Shown: positions 1-9,067, counted from the first letter of the stretch. The stretch is DNA of 64,000 nt from Betaproteobacteria bacterium (GCA_016194905.1 JACQAP010000019.1:310001-374000), one strand, 5' to 3'. Translations and numbers: made by a program. The notes: a model not told the origin generated them from the sequence alone.

Positions 1-2274
1 GGGGCAGCTCCAGACATCCCCCGCGACGCCAAAATCCTTTTCCAGCAGGTCCTGCGCAGCGATGACTTCGCGCAAAATCGCGCCGCTGCCCAGCAATTGC
101 ACTCGCGGTGCAGCCTTCTTGCCCTTGCCTTCGGACAATCTGTACATCCCCTTGAGGATGCCTTCCTCCACGCCCTTCGGCATTGCCGGCTGGACATAAT
201 TTTCGTTCAGCAGCGTGATGTAGTAGAAAACATCCTCCTGCTCCTTGAACATGCGGCGCAGGCCGTCCTGGATGATGACCGCGACTTCGTAAGCGTAGGT
301 CGGGTCGTACGAGATACAGTTCGGAATCGTCGACGACAGGATGTGGCTGTGGCCGTCCTCGTGCTGCAGGCCTTCGCCGTTCAGCGTGGTGCGCCCGGAC
401 GTGCCGCCGAGCATGAAACCGCGCGCACGCTGGTCGCCCGCCGCCCAGGCCAGGTCGCCGACGCGCTGGAAGCCGAACATGGAGTAATAGATGTAGAACG
501 GGATCATGGACACGCCGTGATTCGAGTACGACGTGGCCGCCGCGATCCATGACGACATCGCGCCGGGTTCGTTGATGCCCTCCTGCAGGATCTGCCCTTG
601 CTTGTCCTCCTTGTAGAACATCAACTGTTCGGCGTCCTGCGGCGTGTACAGCTGCCCGACCGAGGACCAGATGGCGAGCTGGCGGAACATGCCTTCCATG
701 CCGAAGGTGCGCGACTCATCCGGTACGATCGGCACCACGCGCTTGCCGACGTTCTTGTCTTTCACCAGGATGTTCAGAATGCGCACGAACGCCATCGTCG
801 ACGACGACTCGCGTTCCTCCGAGCTCTTCAGCAGCGGCTCGAAGGCGGACAACGGCGGGATTTCCAGCGTATCGCCCTTTTGCCGGCGCGAGGGCAGGTA
901 GCCGCCCAGCGCTTCGCGGCGCTTGCGCATGTAGTCGAGTTCCGGCGAGCCTTCTTCGAACGTCAGGTAAGGCACTTCATCCAGTTTGTCGTCGGGCACC
1001 GGCAGGTCGAAGCGGTCGCGGAATGCCCTCAGCGACGTCGTGCCCATTTTCTTCTGCTGGTGGGTGATGTTCTGCGCTTCGCCGGCTTCGCCCATGCCGT
1101 AACCCTTGATGGTCTTGGCCAGGATCACGGTCGGTTGGCCCACGGTTTTCATCGCCGCGGCATAGGCGGCGTACATCTTGTGCGGATCGTGGCCGCCGCG
1201 ATTCAAGCGCCAGACGTCGTCGTCGGACATGTTGGCCACCATCTCCAGCAACTCCGGATACTTGCCGAAGAAGTGCTTGCGCACGTAGGCACCGTCCTTG
1301 GATTTGAAAGTCTGATACTCGCCGTCGACCGCTTCTTCCATGCGCTTGACCAGCGTGCCGTTCTTGTCCTTGGCCAGCAGCGGATCCCAGTAGGCGCCCC
1401 AGATCACCTTGATCACGTTCCAGCCGGCACCGCGGAAATCCGCTTCGAGTTCCTGGATGATCTTGCCGTTGCCGCGCACCGGGCCGTCCAGCCTCTGCAG
1501 ATTGCAGTTCACGACGAAAATGAGGTTGTCGAGTTTCTCTCTCGCGGCCACGCCGATCGCGCCCATCGATTCGGGCTCATCGATCTCGCCGTCGCCGAGG
1601 AAACACCAGACCTTGCGCCCCTCGGTGTTGGCGAGGCCGCGGTCCTGAAGGTATTTCATGAAGCGGGCCTGGTAGATCGCCATGATGGGACCCAGTCCCA
1701 TCGATACTGTCGGGAACTGCCAGAAATCCGGCATCAGCCACGGGTGCGGATAGGAAGACAGGCCTTTGCCGTCCACTTCCTGACGAAAGCTGTCCATCTG
1801 CTCCCGCGACAGCCGGCCGAGCATGAAGGCGCGGGCATAGACGCCGGGGGCCGAATGCCCCTGCACGAACACCAGGTCGCCGCCGTGATTTTCCGACCGT
1901 GCATGCCAGAAGTGATTGAAACCGACGTCGTACAGCGTTGCCGCCGACGCAAAGCTGGCGATATGGCCGCCGAGCTCCGAGGATTGCTTGTTGGCGCGCA
2001 ACACCATTGCCGCGGCGTTCCAGCGCACATACGAGCGGATGCGATGTTCCAGTTCGTGATCGCCGGGGGAGCGGTCCTCCTGACCGGGCGGGATGGTGTT
2101 GATGTAGGCGGTATTGGCGCTGTACGGAAGGTAGGCGCCTGAGCGCCGCGCCTTCTCGATCAGTTGCTCGAGGATGTAGTGCGCTCGCTCGGGACCTTCA
2201 TGCTGCAGGACTCCGTCGAGGGCATCCAGCCACTCGTTTGTCTCTTGCGGATCGTCATCCGGAAGTGCTGCCAT
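1..2274 (-). CDS. aceE: Pyruvate dehydrogenase E1 component, homodimeric type (partial, 3' end outside window)
   Basis: This is the thiamine-diphosphate-dependent decarboxylase of the pyruvate dehydrogenase complex, which makes acetyl-CoA in the cytoplasm. The frame is open from the ATG at 2274 to the window edge, giving 758 codons; the family is about 890 residues, so roughly 130 C-terminal residues are missing. The N-terminus reads MAALPDDDPQETNEWLDAL, followed by the YLPYSANTAYINTI segment typical of AceE. The TPP/Mg motif GDGEIDEPESMG lies near residue 230. The last visible residues (DLLEKDFGVAGDVWS) match the AceE C-terminal domain. An AAGG ribosome site lies just upstream. aceF would be expected to follow outside the window. 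The identification is secure. Confidence 0.96.
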   Translation of the reverse strand, partial: MAALPDDDPQETNEWLDALDGVLQHEGPERAHYILEQLIEKARRSGAYLPYSANTAYINTIPPGQEDRSPGDHELEHRIRSYVRWNAAAMVLRANKQSSELGGHIASFASAATLYDVGFNHFWHARSENHGGDLVFVQGHSAPGVYARAFMLGRLSREQMDSFRQEVDGKGLSSYPHPWLMPDFWQFPTVSMGLGPIMAIYQARFMKYLQDRGLANTEGRKVWCFLGDGEIDEPESMGAIGVAAREKLDNLIFVVNCNLQRLDGPVRGNGKIIQELEADFRGAGWNVIKVIWGAYWDPLLAKDKNGTLVKRMEEAVDGEYQTFKSKDGAYVRKHFFGKYPELLEMVANMSDDDVWRLNRGGHDPHKMYAAYAAAMKTVGQPTVILAKTIKGYGMGEAGEAQNITHQQKKMGTTSLRAFRDRFDLPVPDDKLDEVPYLTFEEGSPELDYMRKRREALGGYLPSRRQKGDTLEIPPLSAFEPLLKSSEERESSSTMAFVRILNILVKDKNVGKRVVPIVPDESRTFGMEGMFRQLAIWSSVGQLYTPQDAEQLMFYKEDKQGQILQEGINEPGAMSSWIAAATSYSNHGVSMIPFYIYYSMFGFQRVGDLAWAAGDQRARGFMLGGTSGRTTLNGEGLQHEDGHSHILSSTIPNCISYDPTYAYEVAVIIQDGLRRMFKEQEDVFYYITLLNENYVQPAMPKGVEEGILKGMYRLSEGKGKKAAPRVQLLGSGAILREVIAAQDLLEKDFGVAGDVWSCP

Positions 2275-2354
2275 GGCTCTACCTTGGGTGAGATTGCTGT
2301 CGCTGTTTTTCGGGGGATTGCAGCGTTTGTGCTGCGGTCTCCATTCGGTAAAAA

Positions 2355-2363
2355 ATTATAGCA
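2355..2363 (-). promoter_or_regulatory. Candidate extended -10 promoter of aceE
   Basis: Read on the minus strand the sequence is TGCTATAAT, an extended -10 box about 80 bases upstream of the aceE start. No good -35 hexamer is visible at the usual spacing, which is normal for extended -10 promoters. It suggests that aceE is transcribed separately from the upstream gene. Inferred from the motif only. Confidence 0.5.
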
Positions 2364-2376
2364 CCGCGGGCAGGCC

Positions 2377-2401
2377 GCAAGCCGTGCCCGGCACGGCTTG
2401 C
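2377..2401 (-). terminator. Perfect hairpin between AhpD-like gene and aceE
   Basis: GCAAGCCGTGC and GCACGGCTTGC form a perfect 11-bp stem with a three-base loop, seven bases after the stop of the AhpD-like gene. No T-run follows it directly, so it may be a weak terminator or an mRNA-end stabiliser. The aceE -10 box lies about 15 bases further on. Confidence 0.5.
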
Positions 2402-2407
2402 GTTGCG

Positions 2408-2995
2408 TCATTTCGGGGTGGGCGGGGCGCGTCCAAGCAAATAGAACTCGTCGTTCGGGCGCATGTCGATCAGGTGCGCCATTCGGTTGGACAGCGCGAA
2501 GAACGCGGTGATGCCGCCGATGTCCCAAATATCCTCCGCGCTGAAGCCGTGGCCGCGCAGGACGTCGTGGTCCGCATCGGTCATCGCCTCGGGCGTGCGC
2601 GAGAGTTTACAGGCGAAATCCAGCATCGCCTTCTGCCGCGGCGTGAGGTCGGCCTTGCGATGGTGAATCGCCACCTGGTCGGCGATCTGCGGATTCTTCG
2701 CGTAGATGCGCAGGATGGCGCCGTGCGCGATCACGCAGTACGGGCACTGGCTGAGTCCGCTGGTGGCGACGACAATCATTTCCTTCTCGGCTTTCGACAG
2801 ACCGGATTCCTTCAGCATCAGCGCGTCGTGATACGCGAAGAAGGCGCGAAACTCGTCCGGACGATGCGCCAGCGTCACGAATACATTCGGAATGAACCCG
2901 GCCTTTTGCTGGACCTCGAGCATCTTGTCGCGGACGTCGTCGGGAAGTTCTTCGAGTTTCGGTACTGGATAATTGCTGATTGCGTGGGTGGACAT
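2408..2995 (-). CDS. AhpD/carboxymuconolactone-decarboxylase-like peroxidase-related protein
   Basis: A 195-residue protein of the alkylhydroperoxidase D-like all-helical superfamily, of the 'peroxidase-related enzyme' type. The redox motif is CPYCVIAHG (C84, C87, H91), preceded by the helix KEMIVVATSGLSQ. In this family the two cysteines and the histidine form the thiol peroxidase relay; the physiological substrate here is unknown. It is the last gene of the minus-strand run of ligase and transporter genes. It is separated from the upstream ligase by a 186-bp spacer containing an inverted-repeat element, and a strong hairpin follows it. A general role in peroxide or organic hydroperoxide reduction is inferred from the family only. 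Confidence 0.85.
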   Translation of the reverse strand: MSTHAISNYPVPKLEELPDDVRDKMLEVQQKAGFIPNVFVTLAHRPDEFRAFFAYHDALMLKESGLSKAEKEMIVVATSGLSQCPYCVIAHGAILRIYAKNPQIADQVAIHHRKADLTPRQKAMLDFACKLSRTPEAMTDADHDVLRGHGFSAEDIWDIGGITAFFALSNRMAHLIDMRPNDEFYLLGRAPPTPK

Positions 2996-3015
2996 GGTTA
3001 CTCTCTAAATCCTAG

Positions 3016-3178
3016 GACTGAACCGCAAAGGCGCGAAGGCGCAAAGGAGGGCACGCAAAGGAATACAAGACTGAATCCGGAATGGTCCTGGCAAAGTGAC
3101 AGTTGTGCCGAGTTTTTCGTTATTGTTGTTCTTGCTCTCCTTCGCGTTTCCTTTGCGCCTTCGCGCCTTTGCGGTGAA
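3016..3178. repeat. Intergenic inverted-repeat element, arms of GCAAAGGCGCGAAGG type
   Basis: The left arm (about 3020-3060) iterates units such as GCAAAGGCGCGAAGGC. The right arm (about 3138-3177) is its reverse complement (CCTTTGCGCCTTCGCGCC). About 80 bases without an ORF or other recognisable signal lie between. The element fills most of the spacer between the AhpD-like gene and the PaaK-like gene. It has the same architecture as the elements near 4430, 5429, 51003, 52140, 56385 and 57394, although the unit differs. Confidence 0.8.
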
Positions 3179-3181
3179 GGG

Positions 3182-4420
3182 TTAATCGTATTTGCGCAAG
3201 TCCTCGATGATCTTGCCGTCGTTCGGCAGTGAGCCAGGGTCGGCGAATTCGACATCGCCGCGCAGTTTGCAGACATCGCGCACGCTGTCGGCGATGGCCT
3301 GTGACAGCGCATCGTTGCGGCTGCGAACTTCGCAGCGCAATCGCATGCGATCGTTGCGCTCGGCATCGTGCTCCACGGTCAGACGCGCCTTCAGGATTTC
3401 GGGATGGCGTTTGACGACCTGGTCGATCTGCGACGGATGCACGAACATGCCCTTCACTTTGGTCGTCTGGTCGGCGCGACCCATCCAGCCCTTGATGCGC
3501 ATGTTGGTGCGGCCGCAGGCGCTCACGCCCACTGCCATTGCCGACAAATCGCCAGTGGCGAAGCGGATCAGCGGATATTCGTTGCATAGCGTAGTGACGA
3601 CGACTTCGCCGACTTCTCCCTCGGCAACCGGATAGCCGGTGCCCGGGCGCAGGATCTCGACAATGACGCCTTCGTCCACCACGAGTCCGCCCATCGGTTC
3701 GGTTTCGTAGGCGATCAATCCCAGATCCGCTGTGCCATAGCTTTGCCGCACCTCGATGCCGCGAGTCTTGAGCATTTCGCGTACCGGCGGCAGCAAGGCC
3801 TCGCCCGACACGCTCGCTTTTTTCAGACTGGTGACATCCGCTTTCAATTCATCCGCTTTTTCGAGAATGATCTTCAGGAAAGACGGCGTGCCGGCATAAC
3901 CGTCCGGTTTGAGGTCGGCAATGGCCGCGACCTGCAGTTCGGTCTGTCCGACGCCGGCAGGGAACACCGCGCAGCCGACTGCCTGCGCGGCAAGGTCCAT
4001 CATGAAACCGGCTGGCGTGAAATGATAGGAAAAAGTGTTGTGCACGAGATCTCCGCGGCGGAAACCGGCGGCGAACAACGCGCGGCCGAAGCGCCAGAAA
4101 TCTCCGCGCGCACCCTGCGGGTCATAGATCGGACCGGGTGACGAAAATACTCTGCCGAGATCGCCGGTAGCGGTTGCCGTCATGCCGGCGAACGGCGGCG
4201 ATTCCTTTTGCAATGCAATCAGATCGGATTTGCGCGTGACCGGCAGTCCGGCCAGCGCTTTGCGATCGCGGATCGCGTTCGGATCGACGTCCCTCAGCAG
4301 CCGCGCAAAGTAAGCGGCATTGGCTGTCGCATGCCGAATCTGCCCGGGCAGCGCGCCGAACAGCGCGCGCTCGCGCGCTTCCGGGTCACGCGTTTCAAGG
4401 TCGTCGTAGTAGTCAGTCAT
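3182..4420 (-). CDS. PaaK-like AMP-dependent acyl/aryl-CoA ligase (phenylacetate-CoA ligase family)
   Basis: A 412-residue ANL-superfamily ligase of the phenylacetate-CoA ligase type, which activates a carboxylate through an acyl-AMP to the CoA thioester. Visible family features are FSSPGPIYDPQG (a P-loop-like region poorer in T/S/G than classical PaaK), GYAGTPSFLKII, SYGTADLGLIAYE and the adenylate-binding FATGDLSAMA, then a C-terminal lid with MGRADQTTKVKGMFVHP. I chose the ATG at 4420 (MTDYYDD) rather than an in-frame GTG six codons upstream, because the upstream codons lie within repeat sequence. It sits downstream of livF in a transporter/ligase cluster. The actual substrate (aromatic or other acid) cannot be read from the sequence. 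Confidence 0.85.
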   Translation of the reverse strand: MTDYYDDLETRDPEARERALFGALPGQIRHATANAAYFARLLRDVDPNAIRDRKALAGLPVTRKSDLIALQKESPPFAGMTATATGDLGRVFSSPGPIYDPQGARGDFWRFGRALFAAGFRRGDLVHNTFSYHFTPAGFMMDLAAQAVGCAVFPAGVGQTELQVAAIADLKPDGYAGTPSFLKIILEKADELKADVTSLKKASVSGEALLPPVREMLKTRGIEVRQSYGTADLGLIAYETEPMGGLVVDEGVIVEILRPGTGYPVAEGEVGEVVVTTLCNEYPLIRFATGDLSAMAVGVSACGRTNMRIKGWMGRADQTTKVKGMFVHPSQIDQVVKRHPEILKARLTVEHDAERNDRMRLRCEVRSRNDALSQAIADSVRDVCKLRGDVEFADPGSLPNDGKIIEDLRKYD

Positions 4421-4429
4421 AGAAAATTT

Positions 4430-4582
4430 TTGAACCACGGAGGATACGGAGGAAAAACAAAGGCAAACAAGGCAGACGAGTGTTAAAACCTTGCGCCAGT
4501 GGTCATGATGCCACCGGACCAGATTTTCATATCGCGCCTGTCTTTCCGTTGTTGCCTTTCCTCCGTGTCCTCCGTGGTGAAC
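4430..4582. repeat. Intergenic inverted-repeat element, arms of CCACGGAGGA type
   Basis: The left arm (4432-4462) begins GAACCACGGAGGATACGGAG. The right arm (4550-4581) ends TCCTCCGTGGTGAAC, its reverse complement. The element occupies the spacer between livF and the PaaK-like gene. It belongs to the same sequence subfamily as the elements at 56385 and 57394. Confidence 0.85.
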
Positions 4583-4589
4583 ACAGTTT

Positions 4590-5408
4590 TTACGCCAGCC
4601 AGCGCTTGCGGCGGCGATAGTGTTTGGCGTCGCGGAAGCTCTTGCGTCCCGCGGTCGACAGGCCGAGATAGAACTCCTTCACGTCTTCGTTGCTGGCGAG
4701 ATTGGAAGCCGGGCCGTCCAACACCACCCGGCCGTTCTCGAGTATGTAGCCGTAGTCGGCATGACGCAGCGCGACGTTGGTGTTCTGCTCCGCAAGAAGA
4801 AAGCTCACTTTTTCGTTCTGGTTCAGGCTGCGCACGATCTCGAAGATTTCCTCGACGATCTGCGGCGCGAGGCCCATCGAAGGCTCATCGAGAAGGATCA
4901 TGCGCGGTCGTGCCATCAGCGCGCGGCCCACCGCGGTCATCTGCTGTTCGCCACCTGACGTGTAGCCGGCAAGGCTGCCGCGGCGCTGCTTCAGACGCGG
5001 AAAATAGGTGTAGACCTTGTCAAGGTCTGCGGCAATCTCGGTGCGACCCACGCTGCGGGTGAACGCGCCGGTAAGAAGGTTTTCCTCCACTGTGAGGTGG
5101 GCGAAGCAATGGCGCCCTTCCATCACTTGCACGATGCCGCGCTTGACCACGTCTGAGGGATTCCGTTGATCGATTCGCTCGCCATCGAATTCCACCGAAC
5201 CTTTGGTGACTTCGCCGCGCTCGGCGCGCAACAGGTTGGAAATTGACTTGAGCGTGGTGGATTTGCCCGCGCCATTGGCACCCAGCAGCGCGACGATGCG
5301 CCCGCCATGCACCTCGAGGGACACTCCCTTCAACACCAGGATCACGTGGTCGTAGATGACCTCGATGTTATTTACGGTCAGGAGGGCGGCTTGAGCTTGT
5401 GCTGACAT
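4590..5408 (-). CDS. livF: Branched-chain-amino-acid-type ABC transporter ATP-binding protein LivF
   Basis: A 272-residue ATPase of the HAAT importer family. The Walker A motif is GANGAGKST (about residues 43-51), the signature is TSGGEQQM and the Walker B is RMILLDEPSMGLAP. The conserved EGRHCFAHLTVEENL segment is typical of LivF. I chose the ATG at 5408 (MSAQAQ), since upstream in-frame codons run into repeat DNA. The protein energises import through LivH/LivM together with LivG. The C-terminus has a basic tail (KHYRRRKRWLA) that is longer than usual. The genes livG, livH, livM, livK and livF follow one another in that order on the minus strand, with repeat elements in the spacers. Confidence 0.93.
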   Translation of the reverse strand: MSAQAQAALLTVNNIEVIYDHVILVLKGVSLEVHGGRIVALLGANGAGKSTTLKSISNLLRAERGEVTKGSVEFDGERIDQRNPSDVVKRGIVQVMEGRHCFAHLTVEENLLTGAFTRSVGRTEIAADLDKVYTYFPRLKQRRGSLAGYTSGGEQQMTAVGRALMARPRMILLDEPSMGLAPQIVEEIFEIVRSLNQNEKVSFLLAEQNTNVALRHADYGYILENGRVVLDGPASNLASNEDVKEFYLGLSTAGRKSFRDAKHYRRRKRWLA

Positions 5409-5428
5409 GTTCAGGTTCTGAATCGGTA

Positions 5429-5522
5429 GGTGAATGCGTGAAGGGTGAATGCGTGATCCCCCACACCCCGCCCTCTCCCCCAGGTGACGGAGGAAAGGGA
5501 AACCCTTCACTCATTCACACTT
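5429..5522. repeat. Intergenic inverted-repeat element, arms of GTGAATGCGTGA type
   Basis: The 12-mer GTGAATGCGTGA occurs twice in the left arm (5430-5441 and 5445-5456). The right arm (about 5502-5520) reads CCCTTCACTCATTCACAC, an inverted and slightly degenerate copy. A pyrimidine-rich centre lies between them. The element fills the livK-livF spacer. Confidence 0.75.
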
Positions 5523-5539
5523 TTCCCCATTACTTTCGT

Positions 5540-6871
5540 TCACGCCTTTGTGCAGTCACGCGGGGTGATGTTCTTTTCCTTGGCGTATTTCTTGGCCGCC
5601 TCGTCCACCATCGGGCGCAGCACCGTGTTGTCGCCTTCGATCCAGTCCGACACGAACTTCCACTTGGCGCCGTCCCACTGGTGGATGCGCGCATGGCGCA
5701 CACCCTCGTGATCATTGCACGATACCTTGAGCGGTTGCAGCATGCCGGCAAAACCGAGTTGCTTGATACGGTTCTGGTCGAGGTTGAGGTTCTCGATCCC
5801 CCAGCGCACCTGTTCGCCGGTCATCGGTTTCCTGCCGTATTTTCCCTGGGCAGTGCGGATCGATTCGACCACCAGCATGGCGTTGAGCATGCCGCGGTTG
5901 TAGAGCACGTGCCCCACCTCCTCCCGTTTGCCTGCGCCTTTGCCCTTGTCGTACACATTCTTCAGGATGTCCGCGTGCACCGCTATTTGGCCTGCCGAGT
6001 GCTGCAGGGCGATGGAGTTGTAGCCCTTCGCGTCTTCGCCCGCGGGCAGAACGTCTGGCTCCGCGCCGGCCCACCATACGCCGATCATATGGTCGCGCGG
6101 ATAGTTCACCGCCACCGCTTCCTTGATGGCGGTGGAGTTCATCACACCCCAACCCCACAGCAGCACGTAATCGGGACGGTTCTGACGGACCTGCAACCAC
6201 GCAGCCTTTTGCTCCACGCCCGGGTGCGTGACCGGGATCGTGAGCAGTTCGAAGCCATGGCGCTTGGCGCGCTCGTTAAGCAGCGGGATCGGCTCCTTGC
6301 CGTAGGGCGAGTCGTGATACACCAGTGCGATTTTCTTGCCCTTGAGCTTGTCGAGGCCGCCGTTAATCTGGCCAATATACTGGATGATCACATCGGCGGC
6401 AGTCCAATAGGTGCCCAACAACGGGAAGTTCCACGCGAACACGCTGCCATCCACGGATTCGGAGCGGCCGTAGCCCATGGTAATCAGCGGGATCTTGTCC
6501 ACTGGCGCCTTTTCCGTCAGTGCGTAGGTGATCCCCGTGGAGAGCGGGCTGAACACAGCCGCACCGGTGGGTCCCTTACCCTTCAGGCGCTCGTAGCACT
6601 CCACGCCGCGGTCGGTGGAGTAGCCAGTTTCGCATTCCTCGAAAACGATCTTCACACCGTTGATGCCGCCGTCGCGCTCGTTCACCAGGGTCAGGTAGTC
6701 CGAATAGCCGTTCGCCCAGGGAACGCCGTTGGGCGCGTAAGGGCCGCTTCGATAAACGAGCGCCGGGACGAACTGTTCATTGGCCTGCGCGAACGTCTGC
6801 GCCGCCGCCAAGAGCGCGCCCGCCGCGGCGGCTCCCAGCACTAGGATTTTGAGACTGAAAAATTTTTCCAT
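5540..6871 (-). CDS. ABC transporter substrate-binding protein (LivK-type, periplasmic)
   Basis: A 443-residue periplasmic receptor of the type 1 (Leu/Ile/Val-binding-like) fold. The signal peptide is MEKFFSLKILVLGAAAAGALLAAAQTFAQA, with probable cleavage after AQA. The mature part starts NEQFVPALVYRSGPYAPNG and contains the family's lobe-hinge segments. The start at 6871 is fixed by an excellent AAAGGAGG ribosome site; an upstream in-frame ATG lacks this. It binds the ligand taken up by LivHMGF. The ligand is not evident, but flanking acyl-CoA ligases argue for an organic acid rather than an amino acid. The 58-bp spacer to livM contains no repeat element, unlike the other spacers here. Confidence 0.9.
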   Translation of the reverse strand: MEKFFSLKILVLGAAAAGALLAAAQTFAQANEQFVPALVYRSGPYAPNGVPWANGYSDYLTLVNERDGGINGVKIVFEECETGYSTDRGVECYERLKGKGPTGAAVFSPLSTGITYALTEKAPVDKIPLITMGYGRSESVDGSVFAWNFPLLGTYWTAADVIIQYIGQINGGLDKLKGKKIALVYHDSPYGKEPIPLLNERAKRHGFELLTIPVTHPGVEQKAAWLQVRQNRPDYVLLWGWGVMNSTAIKEAVAVNYPRDHMIGVWWAGAEPDVLPAGEDAKGYNSIALQHSAGQIAVHADILKNVYDKGKGAGKREEVGHVLYNRGMLNAMLVVESIRTAQGKYGRKPMTGEQVRWGIENLNLDQNRIKQLGFAGMLQPLKVSCNDHEGVRHARIHQWDGAKWKFVSDWIEGDNTVLRPMVDEAAKKYAKEKNITPRDCTKA

Positions 6872-6929
6872 GGTGTTGCCTCCTTTTGGAATGGTGCCGC
6901 GGCCGGCTGTGGTTTGCTTGTTCGTCAAG

Positions 6930-7994
6930 TTAATATGGGAACGGCCACAAGCGCAATTTTTCCTTACCGATGTGCCACAGTCGCGCCAATCCCAAGGGTT
7001 CCACGATCAGGAAAAAAACGATCAGAGCCCCGAAGATCATCGATTCCAGGTGCGAGATCATCGCCGTTGAAATGGCGATGCCGAACCATTGGGGTAGCTG
7101 GTTGAGCAATAGCGGCAGCAGGGTAATGAAGGCGGCCCCGAGCAAACTGCCCAGGATTGAACTCAGCCCGCCGATGATGACCATGAAAAGGATGCTGAAC
7201 GACCGATTGATGTCGAAGGCGAGCGGTTCCCATGAGCCCAGGTGAACGGATGCCCAGAGCGCACCCGCCACGCCGATGAAGAATGAACTCACCGCGAAGG
7301 CGGAAAGTTTCGCGTACATGGGGCGGATGCCGATGATTTCCGCGGCTACGTCCATGTCGCGCGTCGCCATCCAGACGCGTCCGATGCGGCCGCGCACGAT
7401 ATTCTTCGCTACCACCGCGAACAACACCAGGATTGCAAGGCACAGCAGGTACTTCTTGACCGGGGTTTCGAAAGTGAGGCTGAACAGCGTTATCGGCGGT
7501 GCGGTGATGGAACCCGATGGTGAGTTGTTGGTGAACCACGCGACCCGGCTGAACACCCAATCCAGGAAGAATTGCGCGGCCAGGGTGGCCACGGCCAGAT
7601 AATAACCCCTGATGCGCAGACTGGGAATGCCGAACACGATGCCGACCACCGTCGTTACGCCGCCGGCGAGCAGAAACGCCACCAGCGGATTCAGGCCCGG
7701 GATGCGCACGCTCAGGTTGTAGGCGGCGTAGGCGCCCACAGCCATGAAACCGCCGGTTCCGAGTGAAAGCTGCCCGCAGTAGCCGACCAGCAAATTGAGC
7801 CCGAGCGCCGCGAGCGACATGATCAGGAAAGGGATGAATATGGCGCGAAAAAGATACTCGGTCGAAACAAGCGGCACCAGAATGAAACCGATCGCAAGCC
7901 AGAGTGCGATGAAGACCCGATCCTGAAGGATCGGGAACACCGCCTGGTCGGCGCCGTAGGAAGTCTTGAATTGTCCCGCTTCTCTGTAGAACAT
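6930..7994 (-). CDS. livM: Branched-chain-amino-acid-type ABC transporter permease LivM
   Basis: A 354-residue inner-membrane permease with about nine to ten hydrophobic segments. The family segment SLAALGLNLLVGYCGQLSLG lies near residue 65, and the ATPase-contact loop with ATRDMDVAAEIIGI near residue 230. It forms the translocation channel with LivH. The ATG at 7994 directly abuts an inverted-repeat element and has no recognisable Shine-Dalgarno sequence, which is unusual. Translational coupling to livH across the 159-base spacer seems unlikely. Length and topology are normal for LivM. Confidence 0.92.
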   Translation of the reverse strand: MFYREAGQFKTSYGADQAVFPILQDRVFIALWLAIGFILVPLVSTEYLFRAIFIPFLIMSLAALGLNLLVGYCGQLSLGTGGFMAVGAYAAYNLSVRIPGLNPLVAFLLAGGVTTVVGIVFGIPSLRIRGYYLAVATLAAQFFLDWVFSRVAWFTNNSPSGSITAPPITLFSLTFETPVKKYLLCLAILVLFAVVAKNIVRGRIGRVWMATRDMDVAAEIIGIRPMYAKLSAFAVSSFFIGVAGALWASVHLGSWEPLAFDINRSFSILFMVIIGGLSSILGSLLGAAFITLLPLLLNQLPQWFGIAISTAMISHLESMIFGALIVFFLIVEPLGLARLWHIGKEKLRLWPFPY

Positions 7995-8150
7995 GGTGAG
8001 GCGTTAGGCGTTAGGCGTGAGGCGTGAGGCGTAATTGCGAAGGTGCAACAGTCGAAATGAGCCGGCGCCGGCTGTGGTCAATGTCCATGGCCTTCTGGAT
8101 CCCAACGGCTATTCTTTTGTCGTTACGCCTCACGCCTCTCGCCTCACCGG
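7995..8150. repeat. liv-spacer repeat element, copy A
   Basis: The left arm (about 7996-8033) is an array of GAGGCGT/TAGGCGT heptads, and the right arm (about 8123-8150) is its reverse complement (GCCTCACGCCTCTCGCCTCACC). The core between them includes GCCGGCGCCGGCTGTGGT and TATTCTTTTGTCGTTACG. The core is strongly similar to that of copy B at 9068-9236. The element fills the livH-livM spacer and replaces the expected ribosome site of livM. Confidence 0.88.
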
Positions 8151-8153
8151 TTT

Positions 8154-9065
8154 TCAGACCCTATCAATATGTTTCTCCCCGAACAGACCCTCGGGCCTGA
8201 CGAGAAGGAACAGCAGCGCCAGCACGTAGGCAAACCAGTTCTCGATGCCGCCGCCGACCAGCGGTCCGAGGTAAACCTCGGAAAGCTTTTCCCCGGCGCC
8301 GATGATGAGCCCGCCCACGATGGCGCCAAGAATCGATTCGAACCCGCCAAGAATAAGCACTGGCAGCGCCTTCAGGGCGACCAGCGCAAGCGAAAACTGC
8401 ACGCCGAGCTTGGATCCCCACACCATGCCGGCCACCAGCGCGACCAGGCCCGCAGCCGTCCACACGATGATCCAAATGTAGTTGAGCGGAATGCCGACCG
8501 ATTGAGCGGCCTGGTGATCGTCTGCCACCGCACGCAGCGCCCGGCCGATGCGGGTCTTTTGGAAAAAAATCGCCAGACCCGCGACCAGCAGACCGGCGAT
8601 CAGCGTCGCGACCAGGTCCCCGCCGGGCACCAGCACGCCTCCCTCGAACACGGACTCGAACAGCGTCAGCGAACGTTTGGGCATGCCGATATCAAGCTTG
8701 TAAATGTCGCTGCCCCACACCGATTGCCCGAAACCGTCCAGGAAATAGGAGATGCCGATGGTGGCCATAAACAGGCTGATGCCAGCCTGGTTCACCAGCG
8801 GCCGCAGCACCAGCCGCTCGATGACAAGCGCAAGCCCGATCATGACGGCAATGGTTATCGCAAGTGCCAGCAGGAATGGAGAAAACGTTCCCTTCAGTAT
8901 TTCCATCAACCGCACCAGCGTCAGCGCGGCGAACAGCACCATCGCACCCTGGGCGAAATTGAAGACGCCGGACGCCTTGAAGATCAGCACAAATCCCAGG
9001 GCCACCAGCGAGTAGAGAACTCCCGCCATCAGCCCGCCGATCAGCACCTCAAGAAAAAAAGACAT
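8154..9065 (-). CDS. livH: Branched-chain-amino-acid-type ABC transporter permease LivH
   Basis: A 303-residue inner-membrane permease. It has the LivH N-terminus MSFFLEVLIGGLMAGVLYSLVALGFVLIFKASGVFNFAQGAM and the cytoplasmic coupling loop RIGRALRAVADDHQAAQSVGI near residue 195. Eight or so hydrophobic helices are visible, ending with LLFLLVRPEGLFGEKHIDRV. The ATG at 9065 was chosen because upstream in-frame codons fall in repeat sequence. As for livM, there is no clear Shine-Dalgarno sequence, since the repeat starts immediately upstream. It pairs with LivM to form the channel. Confidence 0.92.
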   Translation of the reverse strand: MSFFLEVLIGGLMAGVLYSLVALGFVLIFKASGVFNFAQGAMVLFAALTLVRLMEILKGTFSPFLLALAITIAVMIGLALVIERLVLRPLVNQAGISLFMATIGISYFLDGFGQSVWGSDIYKLDIGMPKRSLTLFESVFEGGVLVPGGDLVATLIAGLLVAGLAIFFQKTRIGRALRAVADDHQAAQSVGIPLNYIWIIVWTAAGLVALVAGMVWGSKLGVQFSLALVALKALPVLILGGFESILGAIVGGLIIGAGEKLSEVYLGPLVGGGIENWFAYVLALLFLLVRPEGLFGEKHIDRV

Positions 9066-9067
9066 GG

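Noticed and set aside
598-2142. 514-codon plus-strand open frame opposite aceE
   Set aside because: It is antisense to the clear AceE frame, has H/R/L-rich composition typical of shadow frames in high-GC DNA, and resembles no family.
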